Of a stretch of DNA of 64,000 nt, positions 23,401 to 35,639 are shown piece after piece. Source of the stretch: Rhytidiadelphus loreus (lineage: Eukaryota; Streptophyta; Bryopsida; Hypnales; Hylocomiaceae); NCBI GenBank assembly GCA_947034895.1, contig OX344761.1:25556863-25620862 (forward strand). Direction: 5' to 3'. Each line of letters starts with the position of its first letter. Position 1 is the first letter of the stretch. The position numbers and the translations under genes were made by a program. Below the pieces are notes generated by a model. That model was not told where the DNA came from. It worked only from the letters and a program-made list of their open reading frames with translations, and did not search any database.

Positions 23401-24480
23401 GACTCTCTGTGGAGATGTTCGGTTCCGTGCTCATCATCCTGAGAGAGTAGTGGTGGAAACACGTATTCCAATGAGTCAATATTGGTATCAGGTACTTGGC
23501 AATTGAACCTCGATGAATTTAGAACATTCGTTTACCAACTTAACCGACATCATTGCATATCATGGATGACTTCTTCCCAAGTGGGTGAAGATTGTTGTGT
23601 CCCTTCCAAAGTTTGACATGGATTTGAGAGTGGAGTCCCTTCGATGACAAGGTAGCATTGGACATATTAATCTTTGTCTATCTCCTAGTAGATGCTATTC
23701 GTAGGTAGGGACGAGCGTTTACTACTAACCTGAATGAGTTGTAGTAATAAGGAACCATTCTCGGAGGTTGATAGCTTGTTGGCATCATCGAATTCTTCCA
23801 TGAGAGCTCTGTATGTCACGCCGCAGCCCCCACTTGAGCATGATTAGGACGAAAGAAATTCTGGAGTGAAGAACATGATTGCATGGTACAAACCCACTGT
23901 ACTACTTGTTGCTCCAAATGGGGTCTGACATGATTGACATGGAGTGGTCACCTGAGGTTCTTGCAGTCCTTGCCATGGCGGATGTGGACATACTCCTCCA
24001 TCATGACCCACACATCCCGAATCGCTGCATCAAATAGTGCACCCCATGCCACTTCCATTGTGTTTTGCAACGCACACATAACTTGACCTACAGAAAGGAA
24101 GCCATCAATGTTGTCCGAAGTGGTATTCACGAGCGCGCCATTTAAAAAATAAATGATTTGAATTGAATGCAGCATACAAATGCACGAAGCCCAACATGGT
24201 CCATATAGCACTCACCCATCTTGCTGTCTTGGAACAGCCCCTTGGATGTATCACAGTGAAAATAATGGGCAAAGCAGTACAGTTTGTATCCTTGCCAGAA
24301 ATCTTGAGCTCTGTTTGGGAAATCATTCCAATTGGAATTCGCAAAGATTGATGTCAGCAGTAATGGTCATTTCCAGAATACATGGGCAAGCACACGAGCA
24401 TTAGATTCTACTTTAATTTCGTGAAAATGGCGGGTTTTTGTGGACCATTTCCGAAGATCGCATTTCGAAGTGTCCGGCTT
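17480..24480. other. AT-rich stretch without a convincing gene
   Basis: About 7 kb of AT-rich DNA lies between the two halves of unit 1. It contains no type-1 palindrome and no long ORF. Minus-strand ORF pieces at 23280-23471 (DLDIFEQVRARLNQAQVNLA, coiled-coil-like) and 23948-24211 (GALFDAAIRDVWVMMEEYVH) could be exons of a decayed gene but have no recognised domain. The stretch may be inserted repeats that widened the region between the divergent genes. Confidence 0.45.
20262..22140 (+). repeat. Direct repeat pair with a MITE end
   Basis: ACAATTGATTTATAACCATG (from about 20278) recurs with few changes at about 22098, each followed by an ATTT-AATAGCA word. Just before the second copy, TTTCTTGCAATCACCC (about 22036-22051) is identical to the terminus of the MITE at 57776-58493. 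A related MITE or its remnant therefore ends here; I could not find its left end. Confidence 0.45.
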
Positions 24481-24501
24481 CCTGAGTGAGTTGTACCGAG
24501 T

Positions 24502-24935
24502 TCAGACCGCGCGGTCTGAACTGTGGAGGTTGCGTCATTGAAATTTTCTGATGTTGGACAGTTTTCTCAAATTTTCGACAGTTGGCGTGAAGCGACGAAG
24601 GGAAGGTCACTATCGTCATGGAATTCCGCAGTCTCGGACTCCAGACCGCGCGGTCTGAAGTCCGTGAGTCCCGTTCGTGTCAATTTTAGTTTTCGGACTT
24701 CTAGGAAGCATGTCATCTCATTTTCCTAAATCTAGGACTATGGGAGAATCGTAAAAGTGACTGACAGGCCCTACAGCGTCTTGGATTTCCTAAGTCGTGG
24801 ACTTCGACGAACTTTAGACCGCGCGGTCTGAAGTGTGACAGTCCCGTCCGTGTGAATTGTAACTTTCTTCCATCCACTTGTGATCCAGTTTTCTGAAATC
24901 TAGGACAGTTGTGGATTTCGGACCGCGCGGTCTGA
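24502..24935. repeat. Type-1 palindromes, cluster 5 (4 copies)
   Basis: Copies start at 24502 (flanked as GAGTTCAGACC...GGTCTGAACT), 24641, 24814 and 24918, spaced 139, 173 and 104 bp. The cores are perfect. They mark the return of unit-1 sequence after the AT-rich stretch. Confidence 0.9.
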
Positions 24936-25055
24936 TCTGCAGAAACTTGTAGATTTGCGAAACCTGGTTGCTAAACCTCGCCAGTCGAATGGGATTATCA
25001 TAATGGCCGTGATGGCTTTCAATGAACACAATGCTCGGAAAGCAACAACTTGAAG

Positions 25056-25923
25056 TCAGTTCAACGTACCCGAAGTTTTGATGGTCAAGTATAGTTCTGA
25101 GGTTGTGGGAGCACTTGCTGAAACGTGAGTTTGCCATTGAGCCTCGTCGAATGTGCACCTACCCCCAAATCCAAGAAACTTGTATGCTTTAGTTGTGCAA
25201 TTTGGAGCCAAGGGAGGTACCTTTTGAATCCCACTTCGGAAATGACAAGCATTGCAAGTCAGTAGGGAGCGGAGCCGTGATCCATTGACATCTACAAAGT
25301 TCAAAGTTCAAAGTTTAACGAAATTGACCATACAGTCACGTAGTTACTAAGCGGCGAGTGAAACATGAAGTGTATTATTTATTTCCTACAATAGGCTCCA
25401 TGAAAGCGCGTACTAGGAGAAAGCATTCTCTCTTTGCGCAGTCTGTGACTCCTATAATTCCTAAACCGAAAACATGTTCTCTATGACATCGTGCAGTGGA
25501 TGGAAATAGAACTCTTGAGACTTGCATGCATTTGCGTGTCATCTTGACTGAAATCAATCCATTGACAATGTCCATTTCTTGAGTTGATTGGTTTTGACTG
25601 GCGCAATCCGAATAAAGCAAGAATGGAAACAATTGAAATATGTTTTACCTTGTGAAGAGTGTCGCGAAACTGCCCTCCTCTTCCACGTTTGGATGTTCGC
25701 CTTCTTTCCACCGTCCCCCGTGCTTGAGTTTGTGCCGCCTTCTTCCCACCCGGCCGTCCACCTCCCTTGTGTCGATGTTGCGAAATGCAGCGCAAGTTGA
25801 AATGAACGCCGCTACCTTGTTGCGCCCAATTCCTTTGGACGCCGCCTTGAAGTTCGCCCGAGAATCCCAGGTGAAGTATCGTCGAAGGTACAAGGCTTGC
25901 ATCCGTTTGCAATGCGCCGCCAC
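25056..25923 (-). CDS. Possible decayed or spliced gene, unknown
   Basis: The sequence is GC-richer than its surroundings. A minus-strand frame at 25923-25645 reads QALYLRRYFTWDSRANF...FISTCAAFRNIDTREVDGRV and meets a donor-like ACAAG|GTAAAA. A second open stretch at 25304-25056 has CNACHFRSGIQKV, with a Cys pair, and FGGRCTFDEAQWQTHV. No family is recognised and no clear ATG is seen. Palindromes lie on both sides, so it may be a further gene of unit 1. Confidence 0.25.
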
Positions 25924-26377
25924 TTACACGAGTTTCCCTTAAACTATATTAAATGGGAGAGTATCACACGAGTTTTCTGTAGATGACCCTACTGTACGTC
26001 CCATGATTCTCTTGTATTTGTCGCTTCCCTCGTATTTTGAAGCCCGAGCCATTGACAGAGCTTGATGGACAAATGAATGTGTTGTACTATTAGTAATTCT
26101 TGTTCCATCCCACTTTGACTAATTCCTGACTTTCAACGACCTTTTCTTTGAAATGAAATTGAATGCATTGCATTGCCTTTGGTTTTGTGTTTTTTCAGTA
26201 ATTTACATGAAATCAAATTATTGTTCCCCTTGGAGCTTCCAAAGGTATCATTCCCTTTCTATTTGAGTTCGTAATTCTGATTCGTGATTATTCAATGACA
26301 TGTAGAGTGCTTATTAGATTGAATTTCAGTACACCTTCACCTTGTTCGATTTCCGCGAGGTCCATGACTTTCACATT

Positions 26378-26567
26378 TGAGACCGCGGGGTCTGAAATGC
26401 AAACCTGTCGATATGAAAGGACACTCCGAGGTCAAGCAGAAGGCCTCGTTTGGAGGATGACAAATTTCTATGACTGGATTCCTGTGAAGATGTCCAGTCC
26501 CTGTCGTGCAGGAATTTCTCAAGTTCTGCCGTTTTCACAGTTCAGACCGCGCGGTCTGAACTGTGAA
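26378..26567. repeat. Type-1 palindromes, cluster 6, including a 34-bp perfect palindrome
   Basis: One degenerate copy starts at 26378 (core GACCGCGGGGTC). The second, at 26542-26559, is extended on both sides: positions 26534-26567 are identical to their reverse complement over 34 bp, with arms TTCACAGTTCAGACCGC. It could form a 17-bp stem in single strands. Confidence 0.9.
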
Positions 26568-27159
26568 TGTTCACTTTCTGGTTTTGTGAGCATGTTTTTG
26601 GGAAATGACTTTCGTGACTGAGTTCTGAATGCAGTTGTTCCAATATCCCAGTGGACATTGTTCGAACTAGGTCCCCGTTGGGGTTCACATAGTTCAAATC
26701 CAATTTAGAACAAGTCTATGCATGGTCGGGTTCAATTCTCCCTTTAATTGTGATCCTTCTTTAATTTTTCGTGCCCGATCCAGTTTTGAATGCCTCGGAA
26801 ATGAAGCAAATCGGAATAGGATTATTCTATTTTATCCCCCTCTTCCCTCCATTCGACAATTCAGAACTAATACTCCCAAACTGAAATTGAAATTAGAGTA
26901 GCTATAAAGTGTGGTCACAATATATATGATGTATATGTCAATGTTTGCGCACATGTTTATTTTTTCATAATGTGAACTTTGTTCTTCTTGTGTTATTTGA
27001 TTTGCTTATCACCAAGTGACATCTTTTCTTATCATTCGGAAATTCCGAATTCTACGTCATCACCTACCTGCAGCATACTTAGGTGCAAAAAGATACACAA
27101 CGAACGGGCTTCCAAGTGGGCCCCACGGGCTTTTATGTGCTGGCCGCCGAGCGCATTAA

Positions 27160-27398
27160 ATGAAGGAAGTCTAGCACTCTAGGTTGCCAGCTTCGTCTGC
27201 CGCATGTCTCCCTCCCGTCGCCGTTCTCCCACGGGCTCCGTCGCTGCATGTCTTCCTCCCGTCGTCGTTCTCGCGTGAGCTCCATAGACACGCGTTTGGG
27301 GCGAATTTTGGATCGCTGCGCTGCCGCTCGTGAGTCGCTGGGTTGCCGCTCGTCGGCACCTTGAGTCGGAAGATCACGTCAGACCGCCTCCCTTTCAG
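27160..27398 (+). other. Putative 5'-UTR leader exon of DUF7869 copy 1
   Basis: A GC-rich segment with a repeated CTCCCGTCG word ends at TTTCAG|GTACGA (donor at 27399). The next acceptor in the model is GGGGCCAG at 29051, directly before ATG 29053. The position mirrors the leader of the ParB-like gene. Confidence 0.35.
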
Positions 27399-29051
27399 GT
27401 ACGAAGATGTCTCCGTGTTTGATTTCGCTTCCTAGTCGGAGAATGTAGGGTTCGTTCCTTTGCGTAGTGTGACTTGCGTGGTCGGAATGGAAGGCTCGGC
27501 CTCATCGAATCCTACTGATTTCGGATGAGATGGATGCGAAGGTGTTTTCCGAATTCAAATCAAGTACTTGCAATTTCATGGATGTTTGATCTGCTGTCAT
27601 TGCCAAATGAATGCTCGATTTCATTCCATTCAATGTTATATTGTCCATTGCAAATGTAAGTCATTCTCCGCGTGCATGCATTTAATTTGTGGCTTACCTC
27701 ATTCAGTTTCGGGTGTATCCCGATTTCAAGAATTGTGATCGGTTGTTCAATTATGCTCACTGGGTCCATTTTGCGAGAATGGCGGCAAGCTTGTCATTTT
27801 TCCGGAATGTAGTGTTCTTGTCTCGCGAATTCAGTGCCATTTTAATGGAATGCGGTGCCATTACATTGGAATACCGGCATTGCAACTAGGAATACCATTC
27901 TAGATTTCTAGAATGTCAATTGTGTTTGGCTGTCATTGTTATATTATCCACTCTTCCCCTGTGGAATTGCCTTTCGATTGGTTGGCATTCTGGACAACAG
28001 TTCATCGTCATTTGTGTTACCTCCCTGACTGCACATTAGTTACCTAAATGCTCCGTTTTATTAGGTACGTTTGTACACCGACTTATTCACGTTGCACGGT
28101 GTGAACACATTGAGGTTGGAAGTCACCTTACGAGTGAGGCCTTTTTGTTTTTGACCGCGCGGTCTGAAACGTTTTGAGACGGAGGATTTGATATCCTGAA
28201 ACTGCACCCCCCACTCATTCCAGACCGCGCGGTCTGAAATGTTTTTCGACCGTATTCAGAGATCCGACAACAGAGAGTCCATTTTGGAGATCCATCGGAT
28301 TTCACATTTCAGACCGCGCGGTCTGAAATGTTTGATACCTCACCTCGTGTTCCAACATCGGATTTTCATTTATGTCCAAGCGATGACAACTGTTTCCTGC
28401 TCGTACAGCATTTGTCGAAATTCTGGATTCTCATTCCAGACCGTGCGCTCTGAAATGCTCCATGTTACCTCTACTTGGAAGGACTGGATCCGAGTAGTTC
28501 GGACAACAGTTCAGACCGCGCGGTCTAAAATGTTCCGAGCAAGTTACTGCTCCGGGAGGTTCCGCTCATCGGATTCCGAAACATGCATGGTCTTATTTCT
28601 ATGAATCCACAGACCTCTCAAATTAGACCGCGCGGTCTAAACGAACGACACGTTCACTGCCGAAGATATCGTCCTATGCAAGTATGGAGGCTGGCAGTGA
28701 GTTCGACGCCGTCGAATTCTGACTAGTACCGGTTGCCGTAGGTTCATCTCCTGCTCTAGTGGTCTTCCCGTGGCTCCTCACGAACAGACCGCGCGGTCTG
28801 ATCCTGGAGAGCACTTGGCAATTATGAATGACATTTTCAAGACAAAGGTTGCAGTCCGTCGGATGAGTATCATGTCATGCATGCACACGGGATGTCTGAA
28901 TGATTTGCATATCTTGTCTTCCAGACCGCGCGGTCGGATCGAATTCGTCGGGGAAGCATTTACCACTTCCTGCGACAACTTACGAAGCTCCCGTGCGGGC
29001 CCTCCGTGGAGTGGGAGACTTCGTTTCCGGAAACAACTTCCGAGGGGCCAG
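27399..29051 (+). other. Putative 5'-UTR intron of DUF7869 copy 1
   Basis: This 1.65-kb interval runs from the CAG|GTACGA donor to an acceptor one base before ATG 29053. It contains eight type-1 palindromes in its last 0.9 kb and no convincing ORF. Confidence 0.4.
28150..28938. repeat. Type-1 palindromes, cluster 7 (8 copies)
   Basis: Copies start at 28150, 28220, 28309, 28436 (degenerate, GACCGTGCGCTC), 28511, 28623, 28784 and 28921. Spacings are 70, 89, 127, 75, 112, 161 and 137 bp. The 28309 copy extends to a perfect 28-bp palindrome (28304-28331). The last copy lies about 115 bp before the ATG of DUF7869 copy 1. Confidence 0.92.
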
Positions 29052-29052
29052 T

Positions 29053-32000
29053 ATGGCTTCTGGCAGCGAATCCGACGGCGACGAGGTACCCCACTTATTC
29101 ATCGACCCTGCGTCACCTCTCGGCATTCTGCTCCGCGTCCCAAGTTGATTCTTGACCGCGGCATGCGCAGGGGTTCCAAGAATGTGAAGAGGAAGACGTC
29201 GACTTGGAGGCACCTACCCAGGCAGATGTGGACGCCACTCCCATTCCGGATTGTGAGGGCATTGGTCGGGACGCATGGTCTGGCAAAGCACTGCTCGCGA
29301 GGCACGCCGACGGCACCGATTTCGCGGAAGTCATCATCATCAATGCCAATCCGAACGCATGCATTGATGGTAACAGCAGGCTGGGCGTGGATGACGTCGG
29401 CATTGTTGTGCTCGAGGTCCTCAATGGGGACCACAGCGTCAGCGACATGTGCTTGCGATGGCCTATGCGACGCGTCTTTTATCACGGTGAACAAGGGTAT
29501 GTCAGTGTTTATGATCACGCTCGCAAACGACGGGCTATCGAGGAAGAACTGCAAGGAAACCGGAAGAGAACGGGCGGACGACAATATCGCTATGACAGGA
29601 GAACTCGAGCTGCCGCAACATTGAACAAAAGGACCAAGATGCTATTACATGAGTCCATCGCCGAGGTCTACGCGCAACTTTGTTGCGACAAGGAATGCAC
29701 TCGCAAATTCTCTCCTTCCACCATTCGCGGCTGCGGACAGAAATGCACATGCAGTCATTTCAAATCAGGAGCACCCGGAATTTGGACGTACACAAGGCGC
29801 TGCACGAAGCATGGGGAAGCGGAAGGAGGAAAATGGTCACTGTAGAAGGCATAGACATCTGTCCGCATGCCTGGAGGGTTGTGCACAACATTACTCGCCG
29901 CACGTTCGAGAGGTACAAAGCCAAGGCCAAGGTCGGCGTCAGAGGCGCTCCGCACGGAAACCACCACCATACAAAGGCTAGGGATGCAACTGTACAAGCC
30001 ATCGAGACTTTGCGCTCATTATTGGAGGCAAGGGCCGACCACATGCTCCATTTGTCTCACACCTTGCGCACAGGCGAGAAAGTGGGCATCAAAGTGCTCC
30101 CCGCCGGAACCGAATGGGGGCAATTGTTGGTCACCGTGAACGAGGTAAGCTTCCCACGTACCTACAGCATCACTTGAGATTCAGAGAATGAGGCACTGGC
30201 TCCACTGCGCATTACTCATGACAATGATCCAAAGTCCTTGTCCATTGTGATCATTCATCCAACAACCATGTGCTTGGCACTGTTTGCAGGCCAACTCCGG
30301 ACTCGGGTTGTCCGCCCTTTCGCAATCTTGTTTCAGTAAGATCCGGACAAAACATTTTTCCGAGTACGTCATCAAGGGAAGAGGAGATTCCTTTGCAAGA
30401 TGTAGCATTTGCGACACCTTGAAGCAATTACGTGCTTCTTTTGCACCTGGGTGCGAGGACTACGAATGAATCCAGAAGCGTTTCGAGAAGCACTTGTTTC
30501 TGCAGGAGGCCTGTCGGCATGCCTACTACCGGAGTAGATGGTTGTCCAAATTGCAACCCATGCAATTGTTATCCATCATGCACGACAAGATGGACCATTC
30601 GAAAACAGCGTGTCCCGCATTGGCGAGAAAAACGAAGGCACTCGATGGACTCATGAAGTTGCCCATGAAAGTGACGGGAATCTTTGTACACGGGCACGGG
30701 GATGGCAAATACGCACATTACAATTTGGACGTGTTTCGGAGCGACAGCAACTTCACCGTGGGATCCATCGCCAAGCTGTTGCGAGATTTGGAAGCCCCTC
30801 CCATCAAGTCTTCTCGATCTTTGTTTGCTGGAGGCGGCAGCACAGAGTTGTATCGAGCATTGCTGTCGGGTAGCGAGATTTGTGTGGCTTCTTTGGGAGA
30901 GGTTCTTCCACAACCCATCGAAGCCCAACCATTGCCCCCGGTGCTCCACGTTCAAATGGACAACTCGTGGAGGGAAAACAAGAACCGGTACGTCTTTTGT
31001 TTTTGGTCGCTCTTGGTGGCAAGGCGGATCGTAAAAGAGGTGATCGTATCCTTCATGATCGTGGGACACACGCACGACGACATGGATGCATCGTTCGGGC
31101 GTTGGAGCATGCAACTCCGCGAAAAGGACCATCCCACTTTACCGTTGTTGATGCAGTCGTACATGGAAATGGAACAAGGCCCCTTCATTCCCCACCTGGT
31201 TGAAGAAGTTCTGGATTTCAAGGCTTACGTGAAACCTTACATCGGGATGCAGAAGAAACAACTAGTGGGCCACTCGCACGGCCGGCAATACAAGTTCTTC
31301 ATGGACGACAACGGTTGGCCGATCATGCAATACAAACTGGCGTGTACAGACATTCCTTGGTTGCCGGAAGCGGGCTTGAGGTTATGGAAGGAAGATGCTG
31401 AGCACAAGCCTCTGCTTCCGCAAGGCGATCCCCTCCGCGTGTCTCCCAAGAAAATGACGAGCGAAGCCGAGATCGTGCGCGGACTGAACGGATACATCCA
31501 ACACTGGACGGATGTATGTAGAGACGGGACGGCGGAGTACAAGGCGCGCATGTCCTATTTGGTCGCGTATTGGAGCAGCGTGAGAAATGCGCTGCGTGAC
31601 GGAGCGGAAGAAGACCCTCGCGACTCTGATGAGTTGCAGCAGGGGTTTTGGCCTCAGACTCGGCAACCTGGAGATTTCACGACGGACTTCATGCAAGACG
31701 GCCGGACGCGAGAGGAGCACGAGGCGGAAGACCCTTACATCGGCACTCTGGAGGGGAGGCCCCCGCCAGCGTACAACGTGGCCACTGATTTGCGCGAAGG
31801 CTTCTACGTGTTTGTGAGGCCGGGCTTGGATTGCGAGGATCCGGTTTGGCTTGGTAGGGCCGTAGAGAATCCTCAATTCGATCCCGCGGGAGTCCACTTC
31901 CGTGAAGTTTTGGTGCAATGGTACATCCCGTGCGGCACCTCGAAGGACACCGCGCGGTTGTACGCCGGGTGGGACACGAAGTCCAGTTTCAGATGGAAGA

Positions 32001-32161
32001 TTGACCGTAGGGCGAGCCAGGCGGACTACGTATCCACGGACAGTATTATGGCCTCGTGAAAACCGAAGAAGAATGACGGGAAGAGCTTCATTGCGCCGCG
32101 TCAACAAGTGCAATTTGCGGTGGACAATTTGCGTCGCATTGCAGAGGAAGAGGTACACTAA
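29053..32161 (+). pseudogene. DUF7869-type transposase-like protein, unit 1 copy
   Basis: The model has exon 1 at 29053-29085 (MASGSESDGDE|GTACCC); exon 2 from 29171 (GFQECEEEDVD) to 30144 (GAG|GTAAGC); intron 30145-30289 (145 bp); and exon 3 from 30290 (ANSGLGLSALS). Conserved blocks match copy 2: LCCDKECTRKFS, RCSICDTLKQLRAS, GHGDGKYAHYNLDVF, SIAKLLRDLEAP, VQMDNSWRENKNRYVF and FMIVGHTHDDMDASFGRW. The D-rich blocks look like an RNase-H-fold nuclease core, but I infer function only from the family pattern. Damage: a frame change near 29750-29800, TGA at 30467-30469, and TGA at 32057-32059 after MAS; the frame then stays open to 32161. The second intron is absent from copy 2. Eight palindromes lie upstream. 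Probably not functional. Confidence 0.65.
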
Positions 32162-32885
32162 CTTTTGAAGAATAATTATGATGGGCTTTGCTGGAGAGGG
32201 ATGTTGGAAGCTGTATCTTCGATGCGCGCTCAGCTACCATGCGTTTTGGCCGAGTGACAGCGTTTGACATATAATGTAGCCAACGCTGAGCGGTCAATGG
32301 CAATCCATGTAGTTTTGGACTGGTGCTTGAGATTGCATTGTTGAGGTCCTTGGTAGACTCTAGGAAGCGTGGCGTGCATGCTGGCCGATTTTTGTAACGA
32401 CCATTTTCTTCGAGGAGAAATAATATTAAATGATGCGTTTCGTTTTGGGGGGGGCTCGTCCATTTGAAGGAGTCCTATTTTGAGTTTTCTTTGTGCAATA
32501 TTTGTTGATCCCGCGTTCATGAATGATCACGCCGAATTGTCCATCGTGGGTTCCTGACCCCTACCCCTGATGCCCCCCCCCTTCCATTTGAGGAGGCGAC
32601 GACAGTCTAAAGCCTGCGGTTCCAAAGATTCCAGGAATATTCCACCATCTCCCCGTTCGTTTTGCCCGCCTTTTGCGAACTAGATTTGTGCCCATTGTCT
32701 GTCCTTCCTCTCCTAGTACGCAGAAATGCATCTTCTTGTGCCGTGGGATCACTTTGTCGGACCCTACCATCACATCCAACTGGCTACGTAGCACACATCC
32801 TAAACCACCTTTCCGGACCTTCATGTACAAATGGCATTCGGAATACCGCCATTTTAACGAAATTCCCCATGTATGCATTTGTCTT
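32162..32885. other. Stretch 3' of DUF7869 copy 1
   Basis: This is probably the 3' flank of the gene. Short ORFs on both strands have no motif. There is no clear terminal inverted repeat at this edge. Confidence 0.4.
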
Positions 32886-32887
32886 TG

Positions 32888-33365
32888 TCTAGTTATCACG
32901 ACAGCCAACCAGGCCACCACAAGCAGCCCAGCGGGCACCAACAGCAACCCAGCCAAGCCACCGCAAGCAGCCCCAACGGGCGCCACAGCAGCCAGCCAGG
33001 CCACCGCAAGCAGCCCAATAGGTACCGCAGCCCAACCGGGTATCGCAAGCAGCCCTGCCAGGTACCGCAAGCAGCCCTGCCAGGTACCGCAAGCAGCCCT
33101 ACCAGGTACTGCAGCCCCAGCCAGGCCACCGCAGCAACCCCAGCGGCCACCACGGTAGCCCAACCGGGTACCGCAGCCCCAGCCAGGCCACCACGACAGC
33201 CAACTAGGCCACCGCAGCCCCAACCAGGTACCGCAGCAGCCCTGCCGGGCCACCGCAGCCCAGCCAGGCCACCATGGCAGCCTACGGGCACCGCAGCAGC
33301 CCAGCGGGCTCCGTAGTAGCCAGCCAGGCACCACAGCAGCCCAGCTAGGCCCCGCGGTGGATCAG
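32888..33365. repeat. GC-rich minisatellite
   Basis: Units of about 22-24 bp such as GCAAGCAGCCCTGCCAGGTA repeat imperfectly, with near-identical copies at about 33045-33115. It encodes Ala/Pro/Gly-rich or Trp-rich repeats in all frames, so those ORFs are artefacts. LTR element A has a similar GC-rich block at 49340-49700, so this may be the inner part of LTR element C. Confidence 0.75.
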
Positions 33366-34422
33366 CTAGGCCATCCCCTTGGGGAATCCAGACCAGAACA
33401 GGGGGTTGGATCCCTCTTAGTCGGGTTTTTTTCCTTAGAGTCATAGCCATCAAAAACTATACAAGGGGGAGGGGAAAAAATAGAGTAGACTAGCATCAAC
33501 GAGAGGTAGAATCTAGAATAGAATAGTATAGACATTAGGTAGCACCTAGCGTAGAAGTAGCTTAGTAAAAAGGGGAGAAGGAGAAGAAATAGCATAGGAA
33601 GAGAAAGTGCGTGGCACAAGGAGCTAGCATTCGGAATCCACCCAAGGGAAATCACACCCAAAACCACCTCCACCCATTAACTAGCACCGTGTCTTCTCCC
33701 TCACCATCCCACAAATCACCACGATAGTAACCACCCCAAGTGAGATGAGAGGAGAAAGGAGGGAGGCTTAATAGGTAGGAGGGAAGAGATAAGGGGAGAT
33801 CCAAGGAGGCCTTCTCCTCCATGGGATAAACCGACGCATAAGTGAGGGACGTAAGAGGTAGTTAGTTAGCAAGTTGACTTGCGAAATAGTTAGGTAGCAT
33901 CCCAACCACTCCCCATCAAGGGACACGATTCTTAAGATACCGAGAAAAGAGACAAAGAAAAAGGAAAGGCGTGCAAATCTTTTGTGCTTACGGAGGACAC
34001 ATTGGTCAACGGGGGAGGCTCTCTCGGGGTGCTCCATGGGGGAAAAGGAAGATTTGACGAATCTTAGCATGGACTTCCATCCTAGGTGAGGTCCTAACTT
34101 TCCTTCCCCCCCCCCAAGGAAAACCACTTTTGGGGGGTTAAGGCATAGGAAAGCCGGATGTTAGGGCCACTAGGGCAAGTCGGGTTGATATAAGATAGAT
34201 AGGCATAGAGTATATCTCAAAGGGTTCCCAAAAGCTTAAAAGCCAATTAGAAACACGATCAGAGAGTCACGACTCACGATTAGAGAGTTAGCAAAAAAGA
34301 TCTATTGCTTGGAAGGCACAATGGATTGACGCTTAGACACCCATTAGAGTAAGACACTATCATAGAACTAGAACCTGATTGTGTTCGCCAATTTACCAAG
34401 GGTGGATAAATAAGCGCCCACA
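33366..34422 (-). mobile_element. LTR element C (truncated copy of A/B family)
   Basis: The right edge at 34422 ends AAGCGCCCACA, the inverted start (TGTGGGCGCTT) of the same LTR as elements A and B. Moving inward, ACCAAGGGTGG, CTAGAACCTGATTGTG and TTGGAAGGCACAATGGA match 51160-51284 and the inverse of 53631-53750. I could not find the other end (TGTGAGCCCC), so the copy looks truncated, perhaps extending through the minisatellite to about 32.9 kb. Confidence 0.7.
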
Positions 34423-34439
34423 GGTAGCACAATATATTT

Positions 34440-34800
34440 TTATCATTCACTTTAGCCATTCTCATCCATTTCAGCCATTCATTCCATTCAAGCAGTGTAT
34501 AGTGGATGCATCCACTTTATCCATCCACTGCCATCCTTTGTCATTCACTTCTACCATCTACCATCACGGATAGTGAGACCACTTTATTATACACTTTTTC
34601 ATCCACTTTCCTCAATTCTCATTCTCTCCACTCATCCACTTTCATGGATTTTTCATCTATTTCTTTTACATTTTCATCTACTTTCATCCACTTTTTAGTC
34701 CATTTTTTATTCATTTTCATCCATTTCCATCCACTCTAAAACCTGCATTCATCCAATTTTTCATTGACATTCATCCAAATTTTCCTCCAAATTTCAGAGA
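34440..34800. repeat. CATCCA/TTTCATCCAC-type simple repeat
   Basis: An imperfect pyrimidine-rich repeat of CATCCACTTT, CATTCATC and TTTTCATC words directly follows element C. It is not coding. Confidence 0.7.
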
Positions 34801-35639
34801 ATTTTTTATTTTCCATTAAAATCTTTGTTCACCACTCACCATTTTATGCTCTCTGCTCACCGCTCACTGCTCACGTGCTAGCACCGCTTGTCATAGTCCC
34901 ACGTAAGTATCCAAAAATGCATTTGACACCAAGCCAATGAATAGGAGCTGGGGTAGTCATGAATCGAGATAGGGTATGGACAACAAAAGCTAAATTTCAA
35001 CATGTCCATGTGATTAGATATTTAAAGGAACCAATTGCTTCTTTATATGGTATTTGGGTCATAAGTAGTTGATCATTAGGACTAATATTATCACATTGTG
35101 CTTTGGAATATTTTACACTAGTCTTAAGTGGTGTAATAACAAGGTTATAGTTGAGCATATGAAATTTATTTGAAATATCATGGATATATTTATTCTGCAA
35201 TAAAGTGAGGGTTTTATTGAGCTAATCATGATGAATTTGCAGGCCCAAAATATATTCAATATCTTTCTTGTTAGTCATAGAAAAACAACTACATAGTAAT
35301 GCCTTTGTGAGTTTGTGGTACAGAGAAAGTTAATATCATTGGATATTAATATTAAGTCATCGATATATAATCCATGGAATATTGATAATGAGTGTTGTTG
35401 TTTTATAGACATTTGTGTCAAATTTACAACGAATAAAGCCTTGACTTAATAAGGAATCAAGGACTTCATACCAATTACAAGGAGATTGTTAGAGGCCATA
35501 GAGTGACTTCAATAATTGGCATACTTTGTGTTCATTACCAGGCTTAATAAAGCCTTCAAGTTGGGGGATCATATAGATAACTTCTTTTAAGATGCCATGT
35601 AAAAATGCAGTTGTGACATCCATTTGGTGGATGTCATAC

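Noticed and set aside
25876..25890. Type-2-like half-site TATCGTCGA in unit 1
   Set aside because: It is a single half-site without the second half, as expected by chance.
30467..32059. TGA codons as selenocysteine or recoded codons in DUF7869 copy 1
   Set aside because: There is no selenocysteine element, and the first aligns at a non-Cys position. A CGA-to-TGA mutation together with a frameshift points to a pseudogene.
32561..33453. Long ORFs over the GC-rich minisatellite (Trp/Gly-rich minus strand, Ala/Pro-rich plus strand)
   Set aside because: All frames are open because of the repeat unit. There is no domain and no start context.
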